From Muricauda sp. MAR_2010_75 (GTDB lineage Bacteria; Bacteroidota; Bacteroidia; Flavobacteriales; Flavobacteriaceae): a stretch of 64,000 nt of DNA. The stretch spans positions 3,268,501-3,332,500 of the forward strand of contig NZ_JQNJ01000001.1 in NCBI RefSeq assembly GCF_000745185.1, given 5' to 3'. Position numbers and translations under genes: made by a program. Positions 8,165-16,969 of the stretch are shown here, piece after piece. Within the stretch, counting starts at the first letter, position 1, and each line of letters starts with the position of its first letter. Below the pieces are notes generated by a model. That model searched no databases and had not been told where the DNA came from. It was given only the letters and a program-made list of their open reading frames with translations.

Positions 8165-9268
8165 ATGAAAACCAAACCTTTAAATGTAGTGGTGACTTCC
8201 CTTGGTGTAAGTTCACCCAATGGAAATTCAATCACATCATTTGCAAAGAACTATTCTCAAAAAGATATAGGTTGTCGTAGACATATTGATGATGGCAATT
8301 TGGAAAAGGATCTGTCCAACTTCTCAACCGTAAATCAAAGAAGGATGGATCGCCTGACGAAGATTACGATGATGGCAGCTGTGGATTGCCTTGATAAAGT
8401 GCAATTATCTGTGGATGAGTCAAACATCAATGATGTAGGGGGTATATTCTGTTCTTCCTATGGGCCTATTGCCAGTGCACGAGATTTCATTCACTCAGGA
8501 TTTAAGTTAGGACTTAATTCAGCAAGCCCCTTAATATTTCCTTATACCGTAATAAACTCTGCGCCTGGTGCTATTGCGGTACTAATGAAGACCCGTGGAT
8601 TTAGTACAACGGTGCAAGGTTACAATCCAATAGCCTATGCCTTTGATGTAATACGCAATAAAAAGGCCAAAGCAATACTTGCTGGAGGATTTGATGAACT
8701 TTCTCCAGAGCTTGAAAAAGCCTACTTGAACCGCACAATTGTTGATGAAAATGGCACTAAAAAGCCTTCTGCAATCGCCAATGTCAGTGAAGGTTCGGCG
8801 ATGTTATTTTTGGAAGAGGAGGAGTTTGCCATTGGGAGAAAATCAGAGATACTATTTAAACTCTGCAATTATAGTGTAAGTTCGAACCTTCAGTATACAG
8901 AGGAATCCATTGATAACTTTGGCTTTATTTCTGCCGAATGCATATACAAAACCATGACCAGTGCTTTGGAAAGAAGCGAAATAGAAAGGTCAAAGATTTC
9001 ACTGATTATATCACTGGCAAGAGAAGATAGTCATCAGATTGAATCTGAAAAAGAAGCATTAAAAAAGATTTGGCCCGAAAAGATTCCTGAAGTGTACTAT
9101 CCTAAACCTAATTTGGGTGAAACACTGGGAGCGTCAGACTGTTTTGCAATGATAGTCGGATACTTAAGAGGGCTTGAAATCAAACATTCAAAAACTAGCC
9201 CGATTTATGTTGTTGTAAACAGTTATCATATTGGAGGTAACTGCTTCTCAATGATCATAGAAGTATAA
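8165..9268 (+). CDS. Ketosynthase-like protein without catalytic residues (chain-length-factor-like)
   Basis: A 367-residue thiolase-fold protein of the KAS II superfamily. Where an active enzyme has TACSxSG, this one has FSTTVQGYNPIAYAFDVI, so the nucleophilic Cys is missing and the loop is shorter. The HGTGT region is replaced by SLAREDSHQ, and the GHxxGA motif by NLGETLGASD, so both catalytic His residues are lost too. This is the pattern of chain-length-factor partners in type II polyketide and aryl-polyene systems, which pair with an active ketosynthase (here the gene at 11,714). It sits between FabZ-like and FabG-like genes. Its role as a partner is inferred from this pattern. Confidence 0.8.
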   Translation: MKTKPLNVVVTSLGVSSPNGNSITSFAKNYSQKDIGCRRHIDDGNLEKDLSNFSTVNQRRMDRLTKITMMAAVDCLDKVQLSVDESNINDVGGIFCSSYGPIASARDFIHSGFKLGLNSASPLIFPYTVINSAPGAIAVLMKTRGFSTTVQGYNPIAYAFDVIRNKKAKAILAGGFDELSPELEKAYLNRTIVDENGTKKPSAIANVSEGSAMLFLEEEEFAIGRKSEILFKLCNYSVSSNLQYTEESIDNFGFISAECIYKTMTSALERSEIERSKISLIISLAREDSHQIESEKEALKKIWPEKIPEVYYPKPNLGETLGASDCFAMIVGYLRGLEIKHSKTSPIYVVVNSYHIGGNCFSMIIEV

Positions 9269-9285
9269 ATTCTTATTCCGAAGGT

Positions 9286-10041
9286 ATGATGAATTCAACT
9301 AATGTGAAAGACAAAGTAGTTTTGGTAACGGGTGCTACAGGTGGAATAGGTCATCAGATCTGTATTACCCTTGCGGAACATCAGGCTATACCCATTATTC
9401 ATTACAATAGTAATGGTGAGAAAGCAGATGAGATTTTAAATGAAATTAGCGATTTGGGTATTACCTCCATGAAGGTAAAGGCCGATATAAGGAAAGAGGA
9501 TGAAGTAAAGAAACTAATTAATACCATCAAGGAGGCTTACGGAAGAATTGATGCGTTGGTTAATAATGCGGGTATTCTTGTTCGCGGTTTTGTGGCAATG
9601 CAGTCATTATCGAAGTTCCAGAATGCATTGGACATCAATTTATTAGGTAATTTCTTGGTGCTGAAACATGTGTCTGCTGTAATGATAGGTCAAAAATATG
9701 GGAGTATTGTCAATATCAGTTCAGCTGCGGGCATAGGAGGATTGAAGGGACAGTCCGTATACAGTTCTACCAAAGGAGCACTCAACTCATTAACTATGGT
9801 CGCGGCAAAAGAAATGGCCGATTTCAATGTTCGGGTTAATGCGGTTGCCCCCGGATTTATAGCCACGGGAATGTTAGAGAATGCAACCAAAAATGACCTG
9901 GAGCATACAGAAATGATTCCCATGAAAAGATTTGGTACGGCTGGGGAAGTTGCTTCTGTTGTTCTTTTTCTTCTTTCGGATGCAGCAAGTTACATGACAG
10001 GGCAAATTCTCGTTATTGACGGAGGTTTACTAATTGCCTAG
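9286..10041 (+). CDS. 3-oxoacyl-ACP reductase, FabG-like SDR
   Basis: A 251-residue short-chain dehydrogenase. The cofactor motif is TGATGGIG near the N-terminus, NNAG appears at about residue 93, and the catalytic Ser-Tyr-Lys set is in NISSAAG and YSSTKGAL. The ending MTGQILVIDGGLLIA is the usual FabG tail. It reduces 3-oxoacyl-ACP with NADPH. The gene lies 17 bp after the ketosynthase-like gene and 17 bp before the FAD enzyme. Together with the KS, KS-like partner and FabZ it completes a chain-extension cycle that stops at the enoyl stage. Confidence 0.85.
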   Translation: MMNSTNVKDKVVLVTGATGGIGHQICITLAEHQAIPIIHYNSNGEKADEILNEISDLGITSMKVKADIRKEDEVKKLINTIKEAYGRIDALVNNAGILVRGFVAMQSLSKFQNALDINLLGNFLVLKHVSAVMIGQKYGSIVNISSAAGIGGLKGQSVYSSTKGALNSLTMVAAKEMADFNVRVNAVAPGFIATGMLENATKNDLEHTEMIPMKRFGTAGEVASVVLFLLSDAASYMTGQILVIDGGLLIA

Positions 10042-10058
10042 TCACAAAATTCTGCATT

Positions 10059-11645
10059 ATGTCTGCTGGCAAAACATATGATTTTATTTTTATGGGTTCT
10101 GGAATAGGCGCATTGACCTGTGCCAGTATTGTAAGCCGAATCTATCGGAAAAAAGTTCTGATTCTTGAACAACATGAAACGATAGGTGGATTTTCAGGTT
10201 CATTAGTGTCAAAAAGCGGTAGTGAATTTGAAATAGGGATTCATCAGGTAGGTGAGCTACATGAATCTACTATATTCCATAAGATTATGAAATTTATCAC
10301 GCTTGGAAAAAGCAGGTGGAAGCAACTGCCAGAGAATTTTTTAACATTTCAATTCCCAGATGACACTTACAAAGTTTTTGCAGGGGAAGACAAACAAAAA
10401 ACGTATTTAAAAGAAAGATTTCCTGATGAAGCTATAAATATTGATATCTATTATCGAGACATCCGGGCTGTAACCAACTGGTATCGTAAATATACAATGT
10501 GTTGTATTGATAAGAATAACAAGCGCTTGTTGGAAGAACTCTTCAAGGCTGAAGAAAGTAAGTTGGCTGTAATGTCTACCCGGGAATATCTGGAACTCCG
10601 TTTTGGTAATTCAAAATTACAAAGCTTTCTGGCTTCACATTGGACCGACTACGGATTACCTCCAAGTCAAAGTGCTTTTCTTAAACAGTGTCTTTTGGTC
10701 AATAACTATAGGGATGGAGTTTATTACCCTGAGACCGGTTCACGCCGGTTTATTGAATCGGTAAAAAGCGGAATTGAAGATGCTGGAGGTACCATTCTTT
10801 GTAATACACAAGTCCTTCGAGTACAAGCTAAGAAAGATACTGCACATTCTGTTTTGGTAAATCACAAAGATTCAGGTGATACACTTGAACATTTTGCCAG
10901 GTATTTTGTTTCTGGGATTGGCATAACCAATACCTATAAAAAGTTGCTGAGACCATTTGTTAACGATGACCTGTTAAAGCAGATAGATAAATTTAATCAC
11001 TCGGGTGCGAGCTTGGTCAAGGTATATGCCACTCTTAAAAAAAACCCTGAAACAATAGGAGCCGATAGTTCATTATTATGGATTTATAATTCGCTGTGTC
11101 ATGAAGAAACTTATAGAAACAAGGGAAATATTGGAAATGGATATATATCCCAATACTCAATTTCCTTTCCATCGCTTAAAAAGGAAGATGGTCGAAATCA
11201 CACAATGAAGATCAACACTCTGGTTGACTTTTCATTATTTAATTTTGAACTGGAGAATGAAAAGGCGGCCATAAGTGCATTGGAGAATCTGAAGCTTAAA
11301 ATTGGGCGGTTGTTGCTAAATGATGCGGAGAAATATTTCCCAGGTCTCTTCGAATTAATAGAGACGTGGGAGGTTTTAACCCCTGTTGATGTAAGAAATA
11401 ATACCCTACATTACAAAGGAAACATTTTTGGTATTCCAGATACCCCAGAACGCTATTTGTCGGATAAAATAAATTGCTTTACTCCATTGGCCAATGTATT
11501 TCTGACCGGTTCGGATGTTACCTCCTCAGGAATTTATGCTTCTGTTCTAAGCGGTGTTTTGACCGCCCAAGCTGTATTTCAGGATAAAGACATTTATTTT
11601 AAGATAGTCAAACAAGCACAACACTTAGAAACTCAGAAAGTGTAA
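10059..11645 (+). CDS. FAD-dependent oxidoreductase, phytoene desaturase/retinol saturase-like
   Basis: A 528-residue protein. The N-terminus has a dinucleotide-binding motif FMGSGIGALTCASIVSR followed by VLILEQHETIGGFSGS, and the C-terminus has VFLTGSDVTSSGIYASVLSG, the second FAD contact of the family. These two ends define the CrtI/all-trans-retinol 13,14-reductase group, which adds or removes double bonds in polyene chains. In this operon it could set the saturation state of the acyl chain before release. The direction of the reaction (desaturation or saturation) cannot be decided from sequence. It lacks a signal peptide. Confidence 0.75.
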   Translation: MSAGKTYDFIFMGSGIGALTCASIVSRIYRKKVLILEQHETIGGFSGSLVSKSGSEFEIGIHQVGELHESTIFHKIMKFITLGKSRWKQLPENFLTFQFPDDTYKVFAGEDKQKTYLKERFPDEAINIDIYYRDIRAVTNWYRKYTMCCIDKNNKRLLEELFKAEESKLAVMSTREYLELRFGNSKLQSFLASHWTDYGLPPSQSAFLKQCLLVNNYRDGVYYPETGSRRFIESVKSGIEDAGGTILCNTQVLRVQAKKDTAHSVLVNHKDSGDTLEHFARYFVSGIGITNTYKKLLRPFVNDDLLKQIDKFNHSGASLVKVYATLKKNPETIGADSSLLWIYNSLCHEETYRNKGNIGNGYISQYSISFPSLKKEDGRNHTMKINTLVDFSLFNFELENEKAAISALENLKLKIGRLLLNDAEKYFPGLFELIETWEVLTPVDVRNNTLHYKGNIFGIPDTPERYLSDKINCFTPLANVFLTGSDVTSSGIYASVLSGVLTAQAVFQDKDIYFKIVKQAQHLETQKV

Positions 11646-11713
11646 CCTTAACATTTCGTAAAGCAATCTTGTTTTCTCAAGATTCATACCCTAATTATAA
11701 TTTAATCATAGCC

Positions 11714-12943
11714 ATGAAAGAAAAAGTTATCATTTCCGGCATAGGAATCTATTGCCCAATTGGAAAAAATGTCGATGCTCTTAATGATGCATTAATAAGT
11801 GCTCATCACGGATTTGAGGAAGTAACGGAATTTGACACTTCAACTTATCGAAATACATATGCTGGAGTGGTTAGGGGTTTTGACGAATCAAGAAGTAAGA
11901 CCGGAGTTCGGTCGAACCTGTTAATTCGTCCCTCTGTTGAACAAGCACTTAACGATTCAGGATTGTTAGAATCAGATATTGATCGTTCCAGGGTATCAAT
12001 TTCAATTGGCACGTCCATTGCGGGTTACGGTGGATTCGTCGATAGCCTGTTTAAAGAGGATTATGCAAAAAGAAATGAAGAATATCCATCATTGTTGAAT
12101 AGCAAAATACAGCTTAATCATGATGAGACTATTCTTAATATACCGGGACCTTTGCTAGCTACGGAAATAGCAAAGGAATATGGAATCTCAGGGGTGTTGT
12201 CCTCTTCAGTTACAGCTTGTAGTGCTAGTGGTAATGCTATGGCATTGGCAGTTGATACCATCAGAAGTGGTTTGGCCGACGCTGTAATAGTTGCATCGGT
12301 TGATCCTTTGTCAGAACTCACCTATATGGGTTTTCATACAATTAGGGCGATGTCCCAAAAAATGCCAAAACCATTGGATAAAAATAGGGATGGACTCTTG
12401 ATAGGAGAGGGTTCAGCGTGCTTTATCTTAGAAAGTGAAAGCCATTTGATAAAACGTGGTGGAAAGGGTTATGCGGAAATTGCTGGTTATGGTTTGAGTA
12501 ATGATGCTTACCATGCCACACAGCCCCATCCAAACGGAGAAGGGGCAGTGGTTGCTATGAAGGAAGCCTTGAGAGAAGCTGGTTTAAGCCCGGAGGATAT
12601 CCAGTACATCAACATGCATGGTACCGGAACAAAGCATAATGATAACGCCGAACTAAAAGCCATTCAACGTATATTCAAGGATTCTCTCAGAAATATTCCT
12701 ATTAGTTCTTCAAAATCATTACTTGGACATGCGCTGGGTGCTGCTGGATCAATAGAAGGTGTTATTTGTGTTACGGCAATGAATCACGGATTTATACCGC
12801 CAAGCATAAATTTCGAGGAACATATTGATGGCGTTGAGTATCAGGTCGCGACCAAGGATACTGATCATAAGGAACTTAATGTTGTAATGAACAACTCTTT
12901 CGGTTTCGGGGGAAACGGGGCATCTTTCATATTTAGGAAATAG
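11714..12943 (+). CDS. Beta-ketoacyl-ACP synthase, KAS II/FabF-like (catalytically intact)
   Basis: A 409-residue protein from ATG 11,714 (the in-frame TTG at 11,669 would add 15 unlikely residues). The complete catalytic triad is visible: Cys in SVTACSASGNAMALA, His in NMHGTGTKHND and His in KSLLGHALGAAGS. The ending NNSFGFGGNGASFIF is typical of FabF. The enzyme performs decarboxylative condensation of malonyl-ACP with the growing chain. The dead ketosynthase-like protein at 8165 is the probable partner subunit. The two are separated by FabG and the FAD enzyme, instead of being adjacent as KS/CLF pairs usually are. Confidence 0.9.
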   Translation: MKEKVIISGIGIYCPIGKNVDALNDALISAHHGFEEVTEFDTSTYRNTYAGVVRGFDESRSKTGVRSNLLIRPSVEQALNDSGLLESDIDRSRVSISIGTSIAGYGGFVDSLFKEDYAKRNEEYPSLLNSKIQLNHDETILNIPGPLLATEIAKEYGISGVLSSSVTACSASGNAMALAVDTIRSGLADAVIVASVDPLSELTYMGFHTIRAMSQKMPKPLDKNRDGLLIGEGSACFILESESHLIKRGGKGYAEIAGYGLSNDAYHATQPHPNGEGAVVAMKEALREAGLSPEDIQYINMHGTGTKHNDNAELKAIQRIFKDSLRNIPISSSKSLLGHALGAAGSIEGVICVTAMNHGFIPPSINFEEHIDGVEYQVATKDTDHKELNVVMNNSFGFGGNGASFIFRK

Positions 12944-12960
12944 GCATAGGGCCAAATGCG

Positions 12961-13752
12961 ATGAAATCGAGAGAATTACGTACTAACCTATTGATTGGCA
13001 GACTTCGTGAGATGTACAAAAATGAGAGGTCCGAACCTATAATAAATGTGGCTAAACTTCAGGTCAGGAAAGTTTTGGTGATATGCCCCCATGCTGACGA
13101 TGAGATTGTTGGTTGTGGAGGTGCTATAATCCATTTCTCTAAAAAAAAGAAAGTCGAAGTGCATGTGCTGGTTTGTACAAAAGAGAGTACGCGATCTATT
13201 GCAAAGTCTTATGCATTCAATCCCATGCATCGGGTAAGAGAAAGTTATCAGGCCAAAGAAATTATGGGTTACCAACATCTTCATTATTTTAATTTTCCAG
13301 AATTGGGATTTAATGGGAGGCCGGGTAATAAGAAAAAACTGGAAGTCCAGCTTAACGAATTTATTCAAGGTCTGCGACCAGATTGCATTTTTGTTCCAAA
13401 TTCTGAGGAAATGCACCCTGATCACCGTGTAATAGGTGGTTTAATGAATAACATCATCCATGAAGGGAAGAAAAAAGGACAATTTGATTTTATCAGATAC
13501 GTGTTAATATATGAGGTTTGGGGCCCTGTTAAGATGAATTCTTATTTCCAAATCTCCAAATCTGCAAAAACAAAAATGGAAAATGGGATGTCATGTTACC
13601 GCTCCCAAATGGCATCTGTGGATTATAAGAGAATAATTGAGTTTTTAGGCAATCAGCGTAGACAAAAATTTAATCAGTTCAATACTCACATCAAAGGTTT
13701 TAAGAAGACGCTGATTGAAGGATATACACTTATTCAGAATGATAATTTTTAA
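12961..13752 (+). CDS. PIG-L/LmbE family amide deacetylase
   Basis: A 263-residue protein. The zinc-site motifs are clear: ICPHADDEIVGCGG (the PHxDDE signature) and MHPDHRVIGG (the second His motif). The family removes acetyl groups from N-acetyl-amino sugars and related conjugates: GlcNAc-PI in eukaryotes, MshB in mycothiol synthesis, and BtrD in butirosin synthesis. It begins 17 bp after the ketosynthase gene and precedes a glycosyltransferase by 12 bp. I infer that it exposes a free amine on an amino sugar, which one of the BtrH-like proteins then acylates. Confidence 0.85.
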   Translation: MKSRELRTNLLIGRLREMYKNERSEPIINVAKLQVRKVLVICPHADDEIVGCGGAIIHFSKKKKVEVHVLVCTKESTRSIAKSYAFNPMHRVRESYQAKEIMGYQHLHYFNFPELGFNGRPGNKKKLEVQLNEFIQGLRPDCIFVPNSEEMHPDHRVIGGLMNNIIHEGKKKGQFDFIRYVLIYEVWGPVKMNSYFQISKSAKTKMENGMSCYRSQMASVDYKRIIEFLGNQRRQKFNQFNTHIKGFKKTLIEGYTLIQNDNF

Positions 13753-13764
13753 CGGATCGGCACT

Positions 13765-14700
13765 ATGTACAGTATTCTAATTTGTACTTATAATAAAGTT
13801 GAGTCGCTCAAAGCAGTATTGGCCAATCTTGAATTTCTTGAGACCAGGAATGTAGAGTTTGAAGTGCAAATTGTTGTAGATGGCTCAACAGACGAAACAT
13901 TGGAATATCTGAAAACACTTTATCCATACTATCCTTTGATGTACCACTACATTGAGAATTCAGGTCTGACTGCTGCTCGCAATTATGGTATTGAGAAGTG
14001 CAATGGAAAGTATGTTATTTTTTGTGATGATGACGTCATTTTTCATCCTTTGTTTTTGATAAATCTTGATGCGGCTGTTCGTGTAAATCCTGATAAGATC
14101 CATATTGGTAATCTTGTAAATATCGATAAAAAATTTTCGCCATTTATTATTCAGGGATTACTCTCCAATGCTCAACCTAATTATACTGAGTTTGATAAAT
14201 TGAGGGCACACCATATTTTCTTTGAAGGAATTAAATCTTTATATGCATTTAGACAGAGGTACACAGAATTTAAACCCAGCGTATGGTGGGCTGTTGTAAC
14301 GGGTGGAAATCTATGTATACCTAAAAAACACTTTAAAAATATAGGATTTTTTGATACCAATATTACTGGTTGGGGGCCGGAAGATGCGGATTTATGTTAC
14401 AGATTTTTTCGCTCAGGTGTTGAGGCAGATTACAATGAGAATTGCTATTTATATCATTTAGATCATGAGCGTGATTCCGAAAAGATCATGAGATCAATGA
14501 CCAGAAACGCCGTCTATTTTGTGAAAAAGTATTCAAAGCCTTTGGAATTATATACTTATTTGATGTTCACCAATGCCAAGGTCTCTTTAAAGGAATTCAA
14601 TGATCAATGCAGTGAAATTTTCAATTACCCTAAGATTGATGTTCCTGAATTTTATTTGAGTATGAAGGACTATTCGTCCAAAAGACATGTTTTGAAATAA
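13765..14700 (+). CDS. Family 2 glycosyltransferase with C-terminal galactosyltransferase-type domain, copy 3
   Basis: A 311-residue protein. It opens with YSILICTYNKVESLKAVL; VVDGSTDETLEYL and then FCDDDVIFHP (about residues 90-99) supply the nucleotide-sugar and metal sites. TGWGPEDADLCYRFFRSG (about residues 206-223) is the Glyco_transf_7C motif, whose W..ED residues bind acceptor and act as base. No membrane helices are present. It is 12 bp downstream of the PIG-L gene and its stop directly abuts the ATG of the third BtrH-like gene. The transferred sugar is unknown. Confidence 0.85.
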   Translation: MYSILICTYNKVESLKAVLANLEFLETRNVEFEVQIVVDGSTDETLEYLKTLYPYYPLMYHYIENSGLTAARNYGIEKCNGKYVIFCDDDVIFHPLFLINLDAAVRVNPDKIHIGNLVNIDKKFSPFIIQGLLSNAQPNYTEFDKLRAHHIFFEGIKSLYAFRQRYTEFKPSVWWAVVTGGNLCIPKKHFKNIGFFDTNITGWGPEDADLCYRFFRSGVEADYNENCYLYHLDHERDSEKIMRSMTRNAVYFVKKYSKPLELYTYLMFTNAKVSLKEFNDQCSEIFNYPKIDVPEFYLSMKDYSSKRHVLK

Positions 14701-15810
14701 ATGGATTTAACCGAAAAATATCGTCTTAAATATATTTCTGGTTTCGACTGCCGGATGACAACATTTCGAAACACATTGGCAACCTGTTTCGAATACAATG
14801 TTTCAAATGGAATGATGGTCGGTCTGTCGGGGTGTCTTACCATGGTCTATGGCGATCCGATTCAAAGCAGAATCCCTTTTTATACACTTGCAGGGCTTAC
14901 TGATCAAAGCTTAGAAGGACTTAGTACTGTGTTTGGAGTCTACCTGACCCGGGGAAAATTTCAAAGAGATGACATTGGCATACTAGATTCCATTAAAGGA
15001 TACCTTTCACAAGGTATAGTAGTCAATGTCGCATTGAACAGACCTTTACTGGTTCACGTTTTATCAGGCAAATCGATAAATGAATTCAAATGGTGGCCTT
15101 CCAATGTTGGATTTCATTATGTGTCCATTACTTCTATTGAAGACGGGAGTGTTGTTTTTTTTGAAACAGATTGCCCGAAACCCATTTCACTGGATTTCAA
15201 AATTTTTAAACTGATTTGGTTCTGTGATGAAATATTTACTAGGAGTTCAAAAGATCCGATGCAATTGTGCAACGGCACTTTCTATACCATTCAGAATCCT
15301 TCAATGGAGGCACACAAAAATGAATTGACAATCCGTTTTGCTATTGAAAAAGTAACCAATGGATTCCTTAATAAAAGAGGTAATCACACTCATGGAATTG
15401 TTGCAATCAGAAAGTTCCATGAAGGTTTATCCAATTGGAATCCGAATATGGATAAAGAACAACTTTTAAACAGTCTTGAATTAATCTATGTGCTTGAACG
15501 TTTCCTGAGCGGGGGTGGATTTGGTAGAAGGCTGTACAGTTCATTTCTTTCCGAAGCTGCATCAATAATAGAAGATCAAGATTTGAAGTCAATTGCCTCC
15601 GATTTCAGAGAGACCTCTGATTTGTGGTCTACATTCGTTAGAAAACTATGCAATGTTGAAGTTAAAAAATCAATATTAATTGGAGATTTCGAGAAGCTTA
15701 GGAGTATTTTAAATCAGAATGTAGATCTCATACTGCACGCAGAAGAATCTCAATTCATAAGCCTAGCGACCTGGTCAGACAAAACAAAGACACTATGCCA
15801 AAAGATATAA
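14701..15810 (+). CDS. BtrH-like papain-fold protein, copy 3 (divergent)
   Basis: A 369-residue soluble protein whose ATG immediately follows the preceding stop codon. The layout follows copies 1 and 2: Cys18 in GFDCRMTTFRNTLATCFEY, a Gly-rich loop MMVGLSGCLTMVYG, then NVGFHYVSITSIEDGSVVFF, which supplies the His and acidic region, followed by a helical C-terminal part. Identity between the three copies looks low by eye, so they probably have different acceptors or donors. The overlap of 16 bp with the following thioesterase gene indicates coupled translation. The acyltransferase role is inferred from the family. Confidence 0.55.
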   Translation: MDLTEKYRLKYISGFDCRMTTFRNTLATCFEYNVSNGMMVGLSGCLTMVYGDPIQSRIPFYTLAGLTDQSLEGLSTVFGVYLTRGKFQRDDIGILDSIKGYLSQGIVVNVALNRPLLVHVLSGKSINEFKWWPSNVGFHYVSITSIEDGSVVFFETDCPKPISLDFKIFKLIWFCDEIFTRSSKDPMQLCNGTFYTIQNPSMEAHKNELTIRFAIEKVTNGFLNKRGNHTHGIVAIRKFHEGLSNWNPNMDKEQLLNSLELIYVLERFLSGGGFGRRLYSSFLSEAASIIEDQDLKSIASDFRETSDLWSTFVRKLCNVEVKKSILIGDFEKLRSILNQNVDLILHAEESQFISLATWSDKTKTLCQKI

Positions 15811-16265
15811 ATGTATTCTTAAATGAAATAATCATCAAGCCACGGTTCTGTGAAGTAGACGCATTGCAGATAGTTCATCATTCTCGCTTTGTTCAATGGA
15901 TCGAAGAAGCAAATTTTAACTTTATGGATCATGTTTTAGGTATATCCAAAAAGGAATTAGTGGAAACAGATATGTTTAACCCAATTAAGAGTATTGAACT
16001 TCAATACAAAAACCATGTGAATTGGGTGGATACTGTACGCGTTAAGAGTTATATGCATTACAATCAATTCGCTATGTTTACAATGGTTAATGTACTGGAA
16101 TGTGCAAAAAATCCAAATAAGGTCTTTGCCCATGCTAAAGTAAAAATGGTGATTACGGACAAAAGTCTTAAATTAAAAATATTGGCACCCGATTTTTTAA
16201 TTAATAGAATTAAGGCTGCTGAAAAAGCTAATCCCTCTTATTTTTGTCTGGTTCCGACCTCTTAA
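15795..16265 (+). CDS. Hotdog-fold thioesterase (4HBT-like), copy 2
   Basis: A 156-residue protein. PRFCEVDALQIVHHSRFVQW followed by IEEANFNFMDHVLG is the 4HBT/FcbC active-site pattern with Asp and the helix that starts at VHHS. It shares the VHHS and EEA features with copy 1 at 2829 but is otherwise divergent, and its C-terminus is longer. It overlaps the third BtrH-like gene and is the last gene of the operon on this strand. It may release or edit acyl chains on the carrier protein. Confidence 0.8.
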   Translation: MPKDINVFLNEIIIKPRFCEVDALQIVHHSRFVQWIEEANFNFMDHVLGISKKELVETDMFNPIKSIELQYKNHVNWVDTVRVKSYMHYNQFAMFTMVNVLECAKNPNKVFAHAKVKMVITDKSLKLKILAPDFLINRIKAAEKANPSYFCLVPTS

Positions 16266-16324
16266 TGTTGATGAAGTGTGACTATTGGAAAAATATAAGA
16301 GGAAGGTTTTTTAATTGGTAATCA

Positions 16325-16969
16325 TCACCAGGAGCCTTTCTCCCATAAATCCAGAAAGGCTGGGGCGGACAATCCAAAAAAATCTACTAGGAAATGAGCT
16401 AAAATGACCCAACGTAGGCTTTTGGTTTTAAAATAAACCAAAGCCCAGATCAATCCCATCAAAAAGGTAGAAATGACTACTTCCGGTCCGTTGTTAAGCT
16501 CAGAGGAAAGGCCAAATGCAATATGGTTTATCGCAAATAAGGCACTACTGTAAAATACCGCAATCCATTTATTCCAGTGTGCCGTAGAATCCAGGATTAG
16601 TCCGCGCCAATAAAATTCCTCAATCCAGGGATTTATTAATGCTAATAGAATCCAAGGTAACCAGATTTGCCAGGCCGAAAGGGTATGTGAATGGAAAATA
16701 AAAAGGGGTATAGGGATAAGCCCGAAGAGAATGGCCAACAGCCCCCATTTTATACCACTTTTGGGTTTCTGTAGCCATTTTCGGATTGAACTTTTTTTTC
16801 CAAAAAAGAGAATAAAGGATATCCAAAGTATCCATCCAACCAATATCATTGGAATAAATACCCATTTACCGATGCTAGGTTGAAATAGCCAAGAAATCCC
16901 AAAATTTACAATTATGATAAGCAGAGGTGATAGAATTACGACTTGGGGGTGTTTTGAGGAAAGATTCAT
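16325..16969 (-). CDS. CPBP family intramembrane glutamic endopeptidase (Rce1/CAAX-like)
   Basis: A 214-residue integral membrane protein with about six or seven hydrophobic segments. The Abi/CPBP catalytic motifs are present: EEFYWRGLILD (EExxxR), FAINHIAFGLS (second motif with His) and ILAHFLVDFFG (third motif). Family members are glutamic proteases that process prenylated proteins, or in bacteria peptides such as bacteriocins. The gene is convergent with the biosynthetic operon (59 bp between the stops). A link to the cluster, for example self-protection, is possible but not shown. Confidence 0.85.
   Translation of the reverse strand: MNLSSKHPQVVILSPLLIIIVNFGISWLFQPSIGKWVFIPMILVGWILWISFILFFGKKSSIRKWLQKPKSGIKWGLLAILFGLIPIPLFIFHSHTLSAWQIWLPWILLALINPWIEEFYWRGLILDSTAHWNKWIAVFYSSALFAINHIAFGLSSELNNGPEVVISTFLMGLIWALVYFKTKSLRWVILAHFLVDFFGLSAPAFLDLWEKGSW

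Noticed and set aside
10059..11645. Carotenoid biosynthesis (CrtI) as the function of the FAD enzyme
   Set aside because: No phytoene synthase, lycopene cyclase or other carotenoid gene is nearby; the fatty-acid-like neighbours make an acyl or polyene substrate more likely.
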